A stretch of 64,000 nucleotides of DNA from Mycobacterium uberis (GTDB lineage: Bacteria > Actinomycetota > Actinomycetes > Mycobacteriales > Mycobacteriaceae), in NCBI RefSeq assembly GCF_003408705.1, contig NZ_QAYL01000008.1, positions 1-64,000 of the forward strand, read 5' to 3'. This document shows, one piece after another, positions 47,985 to 58,818 of the stretch. Made by a program: the position numbers and the translations under genes. Under the pieces are notes generated by a model. That model saw only the letters and a program-made list of their open reading frames with translations, made no database searches and was not told the DNA's origin. The first letter of the stretch is position 1; each line of letters begins with the position of its first letter.

Positions 47985-48750
47985 AATAGCAGGCAAGCCC
48001 GTTCGGGTGGGTAGATGTTCGAGACACAGATACGGCTGGCGTAGATCCGTAAACTGGTGTTGGTGTCTTTGATGCCTGCAACTGACTAGAATATGAGTTT
48101 TGCGGCACATCCTGGTGGGCCAATCCCAGGATGGTTTTCGTGTGGAACCGCACGCACGACTGGATCGGGATGTTGAAACGTTGCCACACCCCATGAGCAG
48201 ACCATTGAGCGTCCCAGCGGCAATTCCGCGCGGATCATCGGTTGGGTGGTTAAGCTACAGTTGAGTGGCGAGCCGGCCCGGCAATCCGATGGTAGTGTGG
48301 AAGGCCGGGGTCGCAGTTGCGGCGCCGGCAACCGGGATTAAGTTCTGTTTACGCATCAGCTGCGATATTGCAGAGGTCATTTCTGGAGTGAGACTGATGG
48401 CAATCGCGACGATCCGGGACGTGCTGTCGTCAAGCGTTGCGGCATCCAACAACATAGTTATAAAGACCACCTACGGTTAAGTCGGCGATCGGGCTAAATG
48501 TGTCGCGGCCATGAGTATTGAGGATGAGCCGGGTGATCTCGTCTAGTTTCGTAGGGCGCTAGTACCTCGGTGAGAAACGTCTTCAGGAGTATGTACAGCG
48601 AGTACTCATGCAGGCCGCGGCACGTTCAGCGTCACGGTCGGCGAGTTGGTCACCAAAGCGCAACGGTGTTGCTTTCACCGTCATGTCAACCAGACCGTCG
48701 AAGGTGTAGGCGGTACCCGATATACTACGCTAGTAGATCATGTCACCTCT
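47985..48750 (-). pseudogene. eutB: Ethanolamine ammonia-lyase large subunit (EutB) remnant
   Basis: On the minus strand from about 48,745: SGTAYTFDGLVDMTVKATPLRFGDQLADRDAERAAA, then FLTEVLAPYET, EITRLILNTHGRDTFSPIADLTVGGL, then LMRKQNLIPVAG, FHTTIGLPGRLATQL, LNHPTDDPRGIAAGTLNGLLMG and finally IPIQSCVR and SVAGIKDTNTSLRI. This is the order of EutB, in mixed frames with stops and about half the normal length (roughly 460 codons). EutB with EutC splits ethanolamine into acetaldehyde and ammonia using adenosylcobalamin. I see no EutC or permease remnant beside it. Confidence 0.8.
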
Positions 48751-49053
48751 TGGCGACGAGTTGATGTTGGTTGCCCAGGCCCTAAAAGGGCGTGAATGCT
48801 GAAAATGCTGTCAGACCGCACAGTTCGGCGAGCAATAATATTGATGCCCCACGGGTAAATGGGTCAATGCTTAAGCCAAGTCAATCCCGGCAGTCATCCC
48901 GCCCTATTCTGGGAGAATCCCGAAGCTATGAGCCAGATGTCCCGGTGCAGCTACATGAGGAACCCGGACTCCGGCCAGGTCATTACCGGTGAGATCGGTT
49001 CCAGTGTTTTAGGTTATCAATATAGCACTAGCAGACTGCGGGGATCTGTAGGT
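48751..49053. other. Upstream region of the GH76 gene
   Basis: 303 bp. The GH76 frame is open from 48859, but homology begins only at ATG 49054, so the upstream residues are probably untranslated. No other gene is recognisable. GGGGA at 49040-49044 may be the ribosome-binding site. Confidence 0.35.
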
Positions 49054-50160
49054 ATGGATCAGGTATGGGTGAGCCGTGCAGCTACCGCCGAAGCCGCCGT
49101 CACACACCGGCACCTGAAAAGGCTCTGGGCGTTGCCGGGAACACAGCTGGGGGTGGTATCATGGCCACCTCATTGGCGGGACCGACTCTTCACTACCTGG
49201 CACTACTGGTGGCAAGCACAGCTGTTGGATTGTCTGGTCGATGCGCAGTTGCGCGACCCGCAGCCGGCTCGGTGCGTCAAGATCGATCGGCAGGTCAGGT
49301 CACACTGGCTACGCAACAACAGGTCGTGGACCAACAATTATTACGACGACATGGCGTGGCTGGCGTTGGCACTGGAACGTGCCGCCCGGGTAGCCGGCGT
49401 CCAACGTCGGCGCGCATTGCCCAAACTCAACGACCAGCTCGTCAAAGCGTGGGTGCCGGAAGACGGCGGCGGCATCCCGTGGCGCAAGCAAGACCAGTTT
49501 TTTAACACACCCGCCAACGGGCCAGCGGGAATATTCTTGGCCCGCTACGGAGACCGGCTGCGGCGGGCCGAACAGATGGCTGACTGGATTGATCGCACTC
49601 TGATTGACCCGGAGACGCACCTGGTGTTTGATGGCATCAAGGCTGGCTCGCTGGTTCGTGTGCAGTACACTTACTGCCAGGGCGTGGTGCTGGGGCTCGA
49701 AACTGAGTTGGCGGTACGCACCGATCCGACCGCCGCGGCCCGACACGCGGCACGGGTGCATCGTATGGTCGCGGCCGTCAATACGCACATGGCGCCGTCC
49801 GGGGTGTTACGTGGCGCCGGTGGCGGGGATGGTGGTTTGTTCGCCGGCATTACCGCGCGATATCTCGCACTGGTTGCCACCACACTGCCGGGTGACCTGC
49901 CCGAAGACGTCGCGGCCCGCCAGACCGCCCGCACGTTAGTGCTATCGTCAGCGAAGTCGGCGTGGGACTATCGGCAATTTGTGAACGGACTGCCCGTGTT
50001 TGGACCGTTTTGGGACCGTGAGACGCAGTTACCCACGGCGGAAGGCGAACAGGTACGGCTCGTCGGTGGTGCCGTGCAAAGCTCCGAGGTCGCTGAGCGG
50101 GATTTGTCAGTGCAGCTGTCCGGGTGGATGTTGATGGAGGCCGCCTGTAGCGTCACCTAA
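49054..50160 (+). CDS. Glycoside hydrolase family 76 protein (alpha-1,6-mannanase-like, Rv0365c homologue)
   Basis: 368 residues, (alpha/alpha)6-barrel type. The catalytic tandem aspartates of GH76 are present as NNYYDDMAWLAL (Asp98-Asp99), followed by PWRKQDQFFNTPANGPAGIFLARY and VQYTYCQGVVLG. No signal peptide is visible. GH76 enzymes cut alpha-1,6-mannose chains, which in mycobacteria form the backbone of lipomannan, so a role in mannan turnover is possible. ATG 49054 chosen by homology. The 3' end overlaps that of the convergent dedA-type gene by 8 bp. Confidence 0.88.
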   Translation: MDQVWVSRAATAEAAVTHRHLKRLWALPGTQLGVVSWPPHWRDRLFTTWHYWWQAQLLDCLVDAQLRDPQPARCVKIDRQVRSHWLRNNRSWTNNYYDDMAWLALALERAARVAGVQRRRALPKLNDQLVKAWVPEDGGGIPWRKQDQFFNTPANGPAGIFLARYGDRLRRAEQMADWIDRTLIDPETHLVFDGIKAGSLVRVQYTYCQGVVLGLETELAVRTDPTAAARHAARVHRMVAAVNTHMAPSGVLRGAGGGDGGLFAGITARYLALVATTLPGDLPEDVAARQTARTLVLSSAKSAWDYRQFVNGLPVFGPFWDRETQLPTAEGEQVRLVGGAVQSSEVAERDLSVQLSGWMLMEAACSVT

Positions 50161-50839
50161 CTATGCGGCGCCAGTCAGATAAAGTGGGTTCGATTCTGGC
50201 TGTTAGGTGCCGCGACCGATAGGCGCGCCAGGCCGCGATCAGTGCCGGCAGCAGCGAGGCAGATAGAATGCCCAGGATGATTTTCTCCAAATTCTGGTGG
50301 ATGAACCCCACATTGCCCAGGAAGTAGCCGACAACCGCCACGCCACCACCCCAGAGCACGCCGCCCACGATGTCGAAACCCAGATACAACGGATAGCGCA
50401 TATAGGACACGCCGGCGATAACCGGGGTGAACGTCCGCACAAACGGCAGGAAACGGGCCAGTATGATAGCCCACGGCCCGTACTTCTCGAAGAAGGTGTG
50501 CGATCCGGTCACGTAGTGCTGCTTGAAGCAGCGTGAGTCTTCCTTCTTAAACAGTGCAGGGCCGATGTGGCGGCCGATGAAATATCCGGTCTGATCTCCC
50601 AACACCGCGACCACCGCTACGGAAAGGGTCAGCACCCAGATATCGAGGGTCCCCTTAGCGGCTAGCAGGCCTCCGGTAAACAGCAGTGATTCGCCAGGTA
50701 ACAACGGGAACATCAAGCCGGTTTCGACGAAGATGATAACCAGGATGGTGGGCAGCACCGCGGCCGCGAAAAGGCCCTGGGGACCGATCCAGAACATCGG
50801 GTCGAGGATGTGTGGCAAGGCCACCACGGCGGTGTTCAT
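50153..50839 (-). CDS. DedA-family membrane protein (Rv0364 homologue)
   Basis: 228 residues from ATG 50839 (MNTAVVALPHILDP), chosen by homology; an in-frame TTG at 50890 would add 17 residues. Several hydrophobic segments and the DedA signatures ETGLMFPLLPGESLLFTGGLLA, GDQTGYFIGRHIG and the amphipathic FFEKYGPWAIILARFLPFVRTFTPVIAGVSYM with conserved arginines. DedA proteins are thought to flip lipids such as undecaprenyl phosphate or phosphatidylethanolamine and to support membrane potential. Divergent from fba. Confidence 0.9.
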   Translation of the reverse strand: MNTAVVALPHILDPMFWIGPQGLFAAAVLPTILVIIFVETGLMFPLLPGESLLFTGGLLAAKGTLDIWVLTLSVAVVAVLGDQTGYFIGRHIGPALFKKEDSRCFKQHYVTGSHTFFEKYGPWAIILARFLPFVRTFTPVIAGVSYMRYPLYLGFDIVGGVLWGGGVAVVGYFLGNVGFIHQNLEKIILGILSASLLPALIAAWRAYRSRHLTARIEPTLSDWRRIVR

Positions 50840-50888
50840 GACGTCACAACATACCGGCCGAGACACGTTGTTCCCACTGGTTGTGGAC

Positions 50889-50898
50889 AAAAAAAAAA
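50889..50898. repeat. Run of ten A residues upstream of the dedA-type gene
   Basis: An uninterrupted A10 tract (T10 on the dedA coding strand) lies 50 bp before the dedA ATG and 78 bp before the fba ATG. Long homopolymers in GC-rich mycobacteria are unusual and slip readily. Here it is in the divergent promoter region rather than in a gene. Confidence 0.85.
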
Positions 50899-50975
50899 TC
50901 CCGCGCAGGCTAGCTGCTAACCAACATTGAGGTGTTGCGATACTGGCTAGACTCAGTTTTCAGGAGGAAAGTTTT

Positions 50976-52007
50976 ATGCCTATCGCAACGCCGGAAATCT
51001 ACGCCGAAATGTTGAGACGAGCCAAGGGAAACTCATATGCTTTTCCGGCTATCAACTGTACGTCTTCGGAAACCGTCAACGCCGCCATCAAAGGCTTCGC
51101 CGACGCTGGCAGCGACGGCATCATTCAATTCTCTACCGGTGGTGCGGAGTTCGCTTCGGGGCTCGGCGTGAAGGACATGGTGGTCGGTGCGGTCGCGCTG
51201 GCGAAGTTCACCCGCACCATTGCGGACAAGTACCCGATCAACGTCGCACTGCACACCGACCACTGCCCCAAAGACAAACTGGACAGCTACGTGCGTCCGC
51301 TGTTGGCTATCTCGGCTAGAAGGGTAGCGGCTGGTAAGGATCCGCTGTTTGGGTCGCACATGTGGGATGGCTCTGCGATACCGATTGATGAGAATCTGGC
51401 CATCGCCCAAGAGCTGCTGAAGGTTGCGACGGCCGCCTCGATTATTCTCGAGGTCGAAATCGGCGTGGTCGGCGGTGAGGAAGACGGCGTGGTGGGCGAA
51501 ATCAACGACAAACTGTACACTACCTCGGAGGATTTCGCGAAGACCATCGATGCCCTGGGCGCTGGTGAACATGGCCGGTACTTGCTGGCAGCGACATTTG
51601 GCAATGTGCACGGTGTCTACAAGCCCGGCAACGTCAAGCTGCGTACCGACATCCTGGCCGAAGGACAGAAGGTGGCAGCAGCCAAGCTCGGTCAGCCCGA
51701 GGGCTCAAAACCGTTCGACTTCGTGTTCCACGGTGGTTCTGGTTCGGAGAAGTTGGAGATCGAGAAGGCGCTGCGGTACGGTGTTGTGAAAATGAACGTC
51801 GACACCGATGCCCAATACGCGTTCACTCGCCCGGTGGCTGGTCACATGTTCACCAACTACGACGGCGTGCTTAAGGTCGACGGTGAAGTGGGCAACAAGA
51901 GGGTGTACGACCCGCGCAGCTATCTCAAGAAGGCCGAAGCGTCGATGACTAAGCGAGTGATTGAGGCCTGTAAAGACCTGCGTTGTGCAGGAAAGTCGGT
52001 TAGCTAG
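50976..52007 (+). CDS. fba: Class II fructose-bisphosphate aldolase
   Basis: Cleaves fructose-1,6-bisphosphate to DHAP and glyceraldehyde-3-phosphate; the only aldolase needed for glycolysis and gluconeogenesis in pathogenic mycobacteria. 343 residues, TIM barrel. Zinc and substrate motifs: ALHTDHCPKD (His pair, Asp), EIGVVGGEEDGV, FGNVHGVYKPG (second zinc His), FHGGSGS (third zinc His, phosphate loop) and KMNVDTDAQYAF. A strong AGGAGG about ten bases before the ATG indicates high expression. Followed by a hairpin at 52023-52050. Confidence 0.97.
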   Translation: MPIATPEIYAEMLRRAKGNSYAFPAINCTSSETVNAAIKGFADAGSDGIIQFSTGGAEFASGLGVKDMVVGAVALAKFTRTIADKYPINVALHTDHCPKDKLDSYVRPLLAISARRVAAGKDPLFGSHMWDGSAIPIDENLAIAQELLKVATAASIILEVEIGVVGGEEDGVVGEINDKLYTTSEDFAKTIDALGAGEHGRYLLAATFGNVHGVYKPGNVKLRTDILAEGQKVAAAKLGQPEGSKPFDFVFHGGSGSEKLEIEKALRYGVVKMNVDTDAQYAFTRPVAGHMFTNYDGVLKVDGEVGNKRVYDPRSYLKKAEASMTKRVIEACKDLRCAGKSVS

Positions 52008-52022
52008 CTGCTAGAACCATGC

Positions 52023-52050
52023 TCGAACGTGAAGCTGGCCACACGTTCGA
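52023..52050. terminator. Hairpin between convergent fba and Rv0361-like gene
   Basis: TCGAACGTG (52023-52031) and CACGTTCGA (52042-52050) form a perfect 9-bp stem with a 10-nt loop, located between two genes that end towards each other (stops at 52007 and 52069). No U-run follows, as is common for mycobacterial terminators. A two-way terminator is the likely role. Confidence 0.6.
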
Positions 52051-52068
52051 TGACAAAGGACTGGCGCG

Positions 52069-52941
52069 TTAGTCGCTGGGGGACTGGCAGATTTTCCATT
52101 GATCGTCGCGAAACTCCAGGTCGAGGCTGCGTGTCGAGCGGACCTGCGGGTCGTAGGCCATGAACGTGGTGACATTTGCTTCGGCGTGTCGGCCATTGAC
52201 GATGATTTGATCGATGCTGGCGATTACCGGATATTGTTTGGCCGCTGAAACTCGGCGGTATGTCTCGTCCCACGAGTGCTCGTCGTACTCCACGTAGCTG
52301 TCACGGGTGGTGCCGCAGGTGATGGAGCGCAGCGTCATCAGGTCTCCGGTTTGTACCGCGGCATCAAAACTCTGGATGGTGTGCCGAACTTGATCTGTCA
52401 GCGATGTTTTCACGTGTTTACCGTGAGTTAGCAGCACAGTGCCAAGAATTGCAATCGCCACTAACGTCAACACTATCATGATCAGCGCCAGCATCCAGCC
52501 CCAATTGGAATGCCGCGATGTCCGCAACTTGACACCTGATCGGGGTGGGATCGATTGCGGTATAGCAACTTTCGGGGAAATTCTGGGATGTTCTGGTAGT
52601 CTTGTCGAGGGCAGGTGGATGATTTCGGTCACGGGATCCGGTGCGGTGGCAATGATGGTGGTTGCCCTGGCGTCGAAACCGGGTGCGGTGAAGCGGCGCT
52701 GGTGCTGCTGTATGTTTGGCTCGGGATCTTGGTCCGGTTCGGGTTTGGTGATTACCATCGTTGCGGTCTCGGAGTCGCTATGTGTCATCAGGTGTCCCTC
52801 GACTGTCTCTTCACCCGGATTCGTGGCCGGGTCATCCTTGGCTTCGGGTTGATCGGGTGTGGCATCCTGATCTGCAGTGCGTGGAGCGAACCCGGTGCGG
52901 TTTGATGTGACGTTGAGGTCGGGCTCGGGTGCATTGGGCAT
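52069..52941 (-). CDS. Single-pass membrane protein (Rv0361 homologue)
   Basis: 290 residues: a long Pro/Thr/Glu-rich cytoplasmic N-terminus (1-145), one transmembrane helix (about 147-172, WMLALIMIVLTLVAIAILGT) and an extracytoplasmic domain (about 185-290) with two cysteines (in SITCGTTRDSY and WKICQSP) that could form a disulfide. The outer domain has the look of the NTF2-like/DUF4878 group found in many mycobacterial membrane proteins. Function unknown. In M. tuberculosis mgtE follows this gene; here it is absent and fba is next. Confidence 0.82.
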   Translation of the reverse strand: MPNAPEPDLNVTSNRTGFAPRTADQDATPDQPEAKDDPATNPGEETVEGHLMTHSDSETATMVITKPEPDQDPEPNIQQHQRRFTAPGFDARATTIIATAPDPVTEIIHLPSTRLPEHPRISPKVAIPQSIPPRSGVKLRTSRHSNWGWMLALIMIVLTLVAIAILGTVLLTHGKHVKTSLTDQVRHTIQSFDAAVQTGDLMTLRSITCGTTRDSYVEYDEHSWDETYRRVSAAKQYPVIASIDQIIVNGRHAEANVTTFMAYDPQVRSTRSLDLEFRDDQWKICQSPSD

Positions 52942-53053
52942 GAGCGCTTCTGTCCTCCCGCTATCAAGTCAGTATTTTGAGCTTAGCGACCCTGCACCGG
53001 ATTGGGGCGTGGGCCGAGGTGCCGTACACGCGGGTGGCGGGGCGAACGACAGA

Positions 53054-53476
53054 ATGGAGACCATGACATCTATAGGTGATCTCCTGGGGCCTGATCCGAT
53101 CCTGCTGCCCGGTGACAGCGACGCCGAAGCGGAACTGCATGCAAACAAGGACCCGGGCACCGTCGCCGCCTCGCATCCGTCTGCGTCGGTGGCCTGGGCG
53201 GCACTTGCCGAAGAAGCGCTGGCCGCCGATAAGGCCATCACAGCTTATGCGTATGCCCGCACCGGCTACCATCGCGGTTTAGATCAGCTGCGTCGGAATG
53301 GCTGGAAAGGGTTTGGCCCGGTGCCGTATTCGCACCAGCCGAACCGCGGCTTTCTGCGCTGCGTGGCGGCGCTAGCGCGGGCCGCTGACACCATCGGGGA
53401 GACTGACGAATACGGACGCTGTCTGGATCTGCTTGACGATTGCGATCCCGCGGCCCGCAATGAGTTCGGACTCTAG
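53054..53476 (+). CDS. DUF3151 protein (Rv0360c homologue)
   Basis: 140 residues, soluble, strongly conserved: SIGDLLGPDPILLPGDSDAEAEL, SASVAWAALAEEALA, AYAYARTGYHRGLDQLRRNGWKGFGPVPYSHQPNRGFLRC and EYGRCLDLLDDCDPAAR. The helical-repeat pattern resembles TPR-like proteins. Function unknown, actinobacteria only. ATG 53054 (METMTSIG) is used; ATG 53063 is too close to GGAGA to use it. The open frame further upstream has no homology. Confidence 0.85.
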   Translation: METMTSIGDLLGPDPILLPGDSDAEAELHANKDPGTVAASHPSASVAWAALAEEALAADKAITAYAYARTGYHRGLDQLRRNGWKGFGPVPYSHQPNRGFLRCVAALARAADTIGETDEYGRCLDLLDDCDPAARNEFGL

Positions 53477-53559
53477 AAGGTTGCCGAACAGTCACCGATG
53501 CCGTCGGGGCACTTGTTCTGGACGGTCGAGTGATCCAGTCCGCGACCACCTCCATGTAG

Positions 53560-53990
53560 GCTACCCTTAACTGCCGGGCTGTTCTCCGAGTGTGAACGCA
53601 GCAACAGCGCTACCATGATACTGGCCGGCCAAGGCGGCCAGTATCATCACTATTGACACGCTGGAAATGGACGGGGCTTCTTTGAGTTGTTGACCGCCTC
53701 GTAGAGGATGAATGTCGCGATTCAGATCAGCAGCGTGGTGTTGGCCACCACGGTCAATATCTCGGGCCAGTGACGAGCTGTCACGCTGGACCACCATCGC
53801 GGTCAGCCCCATGAATATGGCAACCACGTTGGTGAGCATGTGTCCTGCATCGGTGGGCAGCGCGATTGAGTTAATCAGCAACGTGGTATTCAGTTACGAA
53901 AGAAAGAACGCTACCAGGATCACTGCGGCAACAAAAATCATGCGGAGGATCATCCGAGATACGTTGGCTTCGACATGAGTGTGACTATGT
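53560..53990 (-). pseudogene. Cation diffusion facilitator (CzcD-like) pseudogene
   Basis: Minus strand from about 53,990: a His-rich start GHSHTHVEANVSRMILRMIFVAAVILVAFFLS, a stop, then TTLLINSIALPTDAGHMLTNVVAIFMGLTAMVVQR with the zinc-site pattern (the HxxxD position appears as DAGHM) and, after a frame change, QLKEAPSISSVSIVMILAALAG. Only the N-terminal half of the roughly 300-residue CDF protein remains. Such transporters export zinc or cobalt by proton antiport. This gene is not between these neighbours in M. tuberculosis, as far as I recall. Confidence 0.75.
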
Positions 53991-54039
53991 CCAACGCCTA
54001 TTACGTTAACGTATACATTGCACGTGTTGTTAGGGTCAG

Positions 54040-54790
54040 CGGCTCAACGCATTGTCCATGGCTACCAGTCAGTGGGGCGCACCAGACAAATCAAGGAGCC
54101 AGCCCACGACCATGAAGAGGAACTGGGTCGGGCTCGGTGCCAACAAGAGGAACAGCAGAATAAACACGACGTATTGCTTAGCCTGCGCCACCGCGTGCTG
54201 GATTCCAGGACCCCGATGTGGTTCTCAGGCGTCGTAACTGTTCAGGCTCGCGGTCGGCAGCAAGTTCAGCACGACCGCCACAATCTGAAGAAAGCTCAGG
54301 AGCACGACTCTGGCCCACAGGGCTGTGCGTGCAGGGTCGAAGCATAGTCTGATTCGCATAAGCGCTGACAACGTCAGATTGGCTGTTGGTCCCGCCAAGC
54401 TGACCAGAGTGCGGCGGGTAGGTGTCATGAGCCAAGTCTGCAAATACACGGCGGCGCTCGGCAGGCCGATCCCGCCCAGCAGGACGAACAACATTGGCAC
54501 TAGCAGTGACAATGCCGGATGACTGTAGCGCTGTTGGTCCAGCGTCAGATATCAGCGCACTACGACATCGTGGTTGCCGAATCACCAGGCCGTCAGCGCG
54601 TGCACGAATTCGTGCAGACATAGCGACACTGACCAACCAGCAAGCATAAAGATGAATACTCCGGCATGGGCCAATGGCTGCACGCTCGCCCGGGCGAGCT
54701 ACGTAAGCACAGTCCCGACGGCGGTTGGTCCTAGCAGGGCCATAGAGATCGGGCTAGGTCGCATCTGGTTTGTGCAGAGCGGGAGAATTC
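54040..54790 (-). pseudogene. M50-family membrane metalloprotease pseudogene (Rv0359 homologue)
   Basis: Minus strand: ISMALLGPTAVGTVLT, stop, LARASVQPLAHAGVFIFMLAGWSVSLCLHEFVHALTAWWFGNHDVVVR with zinc motif HEFVH, a stop (near 54,555), YLTLDQQRYSHPALSLLVPMLFVLLGGIGLP, TWLMTPTRRTLVSLAGPTANL, VLLSFLQIVAVVLNLLP, a stop, then ILLFLLAPS. Most of the site-2-protease-like fold is readable, but at least four stops kill it. It fits Rv0359, next to Rv0358, in the same place. Confidence 0.88.
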
Positions 54791-54801
54791 ACTAGCCGAA
54801 A

Positions 54802-55491
54802 TTATCGGATTAGCAACCAACCTTCGACGTTACGGTAGAACGTCGATCGGCGCGCCGGACGGCGCGCCGCAACACCGTCCCGGACCACCGCGACACCGGT
54901 ACTGCCTAGCTGCACCGCGCGGCCGCTGAACCACCGGTGCCAACTGTTGATGCCGGTTCGGGGGCCACGCAACCGAGCCCGCAAGCCGGGCATAGCCAGT
55001 GTCGGTGTGATGTGCACGCCTGCGACATCGCCGTTGAACAGCGGGATGTCATCAACGACTGCCTCACCGTGCAGCGGCCGCTGGTCGTCGACAGGTAGCC
55101 AATCAGCCCTTCCCACGATTACCGACCCGGTCTCGTCGCGGATCAAGGGCACTCGCGTGGCAGAACCACGCCAAGCGCGTCGCGCTGCTAGGCGTCCGGT
55201 CGGAAGGCGATAGATCCGGGTTGCTGCCGTGCGTTGGCGTGGAACGTAAGCTACCTCAATGTCGAGTCGGTTGACGCGCAACAGCCGGCTTAGCACCGCC
55301 GCAAGGTCGGCGTCACCACCAACGACGATTAGTCGCCGGTACGGTCCGATTGCCGCGTCTACCGCGTCAATATCGTCTGGGTAGGCAGCCCGGTGAGTAG
55401 ACAGCGTGGCCAGGGCGTTCCATCGTTGCTGAGTCTGGTTATCACCGAACAGCAACACCGCTCCGTTACAGGCACTCTCGGCTATGTTCAA
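54802..55491 (-). CDS. Conserved hypothetical protein (Rv0358 homologue)
   Basis: 229 residues from ATG 55491, no membrane segment or signal peptide. The N-terminal part (LLFGDNQTQQRWNALATLSTH, RRLIVVGGDADLAAVLSRLLRVNRLDIEVAYVPRQ) resembles the nucleotide-binding domain of diacylglycerol kinase-like proteins in general shape, with VGGDADL in place of the usual GGDGT; the C-terminal part is basic. I do not know a function. Intact, divergent from purA by 81 bp, and followed by the dead M50 protease gene. Confidence 0.8.
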   Translation of the reverse strand: MNIAESACNGAVLLFGDNQTQQRWNALATLSTHRAAYPDDIDAVDAAIGPYRRLIVVGGDADLAAVLSRLLRVNRLDIEVAYVPRQRTAATRIYRLPTGRLAARRAWRGSATRVPLIRDETGSVIVGRADWLPVDDQRPLHGEAVVDDIPLFNGDVAGVHITPTLAMPGLRARLRGPRTGINSWHRWFSGRAVQLGSTGVAVVRDGVAARRPARRSTFYRNVEGWLLIR

Positions 55492-55545
55492 GACATTCCT
55501 CGCAAACCGCTGGGCTAGGGTGGATCACCGGCTGGACCACAATAG

Positions 55546-57520
<1,975 letters not shown>

Positions 57521-57544
57521 GGGGGATTTTTTAGCCGGACGGTT

Positions 57545-58067
57545 ATTGGTTCTGCGGCGGTAGCATTACGCTGATGGTCGCCTCCTGGCATAGTTGTCAG
57601 GGTGGTGACCAGGTTCACCACGACCCCGGATGGCGGGCCCTCCGGTAGGCTGGATACGTTTGCCGCAAGAACAGCGGGTGTGTTCGGTTTCGCTGGCCGC
57701 GCCGCCGTTGTCATCGTTTGACTCGTTAGCGCCTCCGTGTCGAAGGTCTGCGGTGGCGCAGGTTAACGGCGTCAACTCCAATGCAACTATCAAGGAGCCT
57801 GCGTAGCTTTCCATTGCGGCGATGTCCTGATAGCGTATTTCGCCGTATTGAGTTTCGATGGTTGCGATTGTCGGGGTGTTTTGGCTCAGGATGTTGGTCT
57901 GTGATCAGAGGGATCACCATGCTGCAGTTGATTGCGATTGCCGCTAGGGGCACTGGTGTCGAATAGACTGCTAGGTTGTTGCTGCGGCTATCAGCGGCCT
58001 CGAGCCGTGGTCGGAGTAAATTCTGGCGAAGTTGATTTCCGGGTGCAGTGCACCGAATCCACCAATG
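57545..58067 (-). pseudogene. PPE-family protein pseudogene
   Basis: Minus strand: FGALHPEINFARIYSDHGSRPLIAAATT near 58,050 is the PPE N-terminus (usual M-D-F-x-x-L-P-P-E-x-N). Then most of the PPE domain is deleted, and LITTNILSQNTPTIATIETQYGEIRYQDIAAMESYAGSLIVA, the end of the domain, follows near 57,900-57,800, running into a Gly/Ala-rich decayed tail. The start methionine is lost (ATT). PE/PPE proteins are ESX-secreted surface proteins. It lies divergent from purT, like PPE9 (Rv0388c) in M. tuberculosis. Confidence 0.8.
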
Positions 58068-58364
58068 CTAGCTTCCTCCCAGAATCGTGGCGACCGCGTT
58101 AGCGGTCTCGGTGTCCGCATATGAGCCTGTATTGCATGGCCAGCATAGCCGCAGACTGGTTGTGAATCGCAGCAGTTTGATAGTTTTAGCTGTAGAGAGT
58201 AAACAGTAGCGTTGTTAGTGCCGAAGCTCGTCGTAGGCGGCGGATATCACCTCGGTTGTAAGACCGGCCGCGGCAGCCTTGAGAGGGTTCATCGCCTGGC
58301 TGGTGCTGTACAAATTGCTTGAGGCCATATTTGGCATTTCCGGTTGTATCGTCACGACGTACAT
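58068..58364 (-). pseudogene. PE-family protein pseudogene
   Basis: From ATG 58364 on the minus strand: MYVVTIQPEMPNMASSNLYSTSQAMNPLKAAAAGLTTEVISAAYDEL, then a stop and frame changes, NYQTAAIHNQSAAMLA and SYADTETANAVATILGGS ending with TAG at 58068. This follows the whole 100-residue PE domain, with the sorting motif region YxxxD/E as YADTE near the end. Directly upstream of the PPE remnant, so the two are a former PE/PPE pair whose products would have formed a dimer. Confidence 0.85.
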
Positions 58365-58818
58365 GGACTTCTTCTTAACGAACTTTCAGATCCGTAACGG
58401 GCTTCTTGTCGGTTAGAGGAGCTTTAGGTGCTCGGATTCCTGGCTGCTGGTGCCAGGTATCCGCTAAATCGGCGACAGGCGTGGCTGAGTCATTACTAGG
58501 CACTCACTGGCCTGCCACTCCTCGCTGACACAGAAAGAGGGCGACTTCAACAGAGTTGCACAAAAATACAAAAAATTCATCCGAAACAGAATTTTATCTT
58601 ATGAGGGCTGCTTCGATAGTGTCCGCTGGGGATGTCGCTAGTTCCGCGCCAAGCGCCCCTACTCGTGAACAACATGCATGTTTGCCCTTGGCTGTGGAGC
58701 CAACCGACGGAGCGAGAGAGTGAGCTGGTGACTGATGGGTTGACTGACGGGCTACACGATCCCACTTAACTCATACGAGCACCTGTCGATTCCCGCAGCG
58801 GACAAAACGACGACAGTT
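58365..58818. other. Non-coding stretch between PE remnant and purT remnant
   Basis: 454 bp, former divergent promoter region of the PE/PPE pair and purT. No coding sequence, repeat or hairpin stands out on either strand. A short AT-rich segment with CAAAAATACAAAAAATTC lies near 58,560-58,577. Confidence 0.35.

Noticed and set aside
48859..49053. 65-codon N-terminal extension of the GH76 protein
   Set aside because: No homology, no ribosome-binding site at its start, and the orthologue begins at the ATG 49054.
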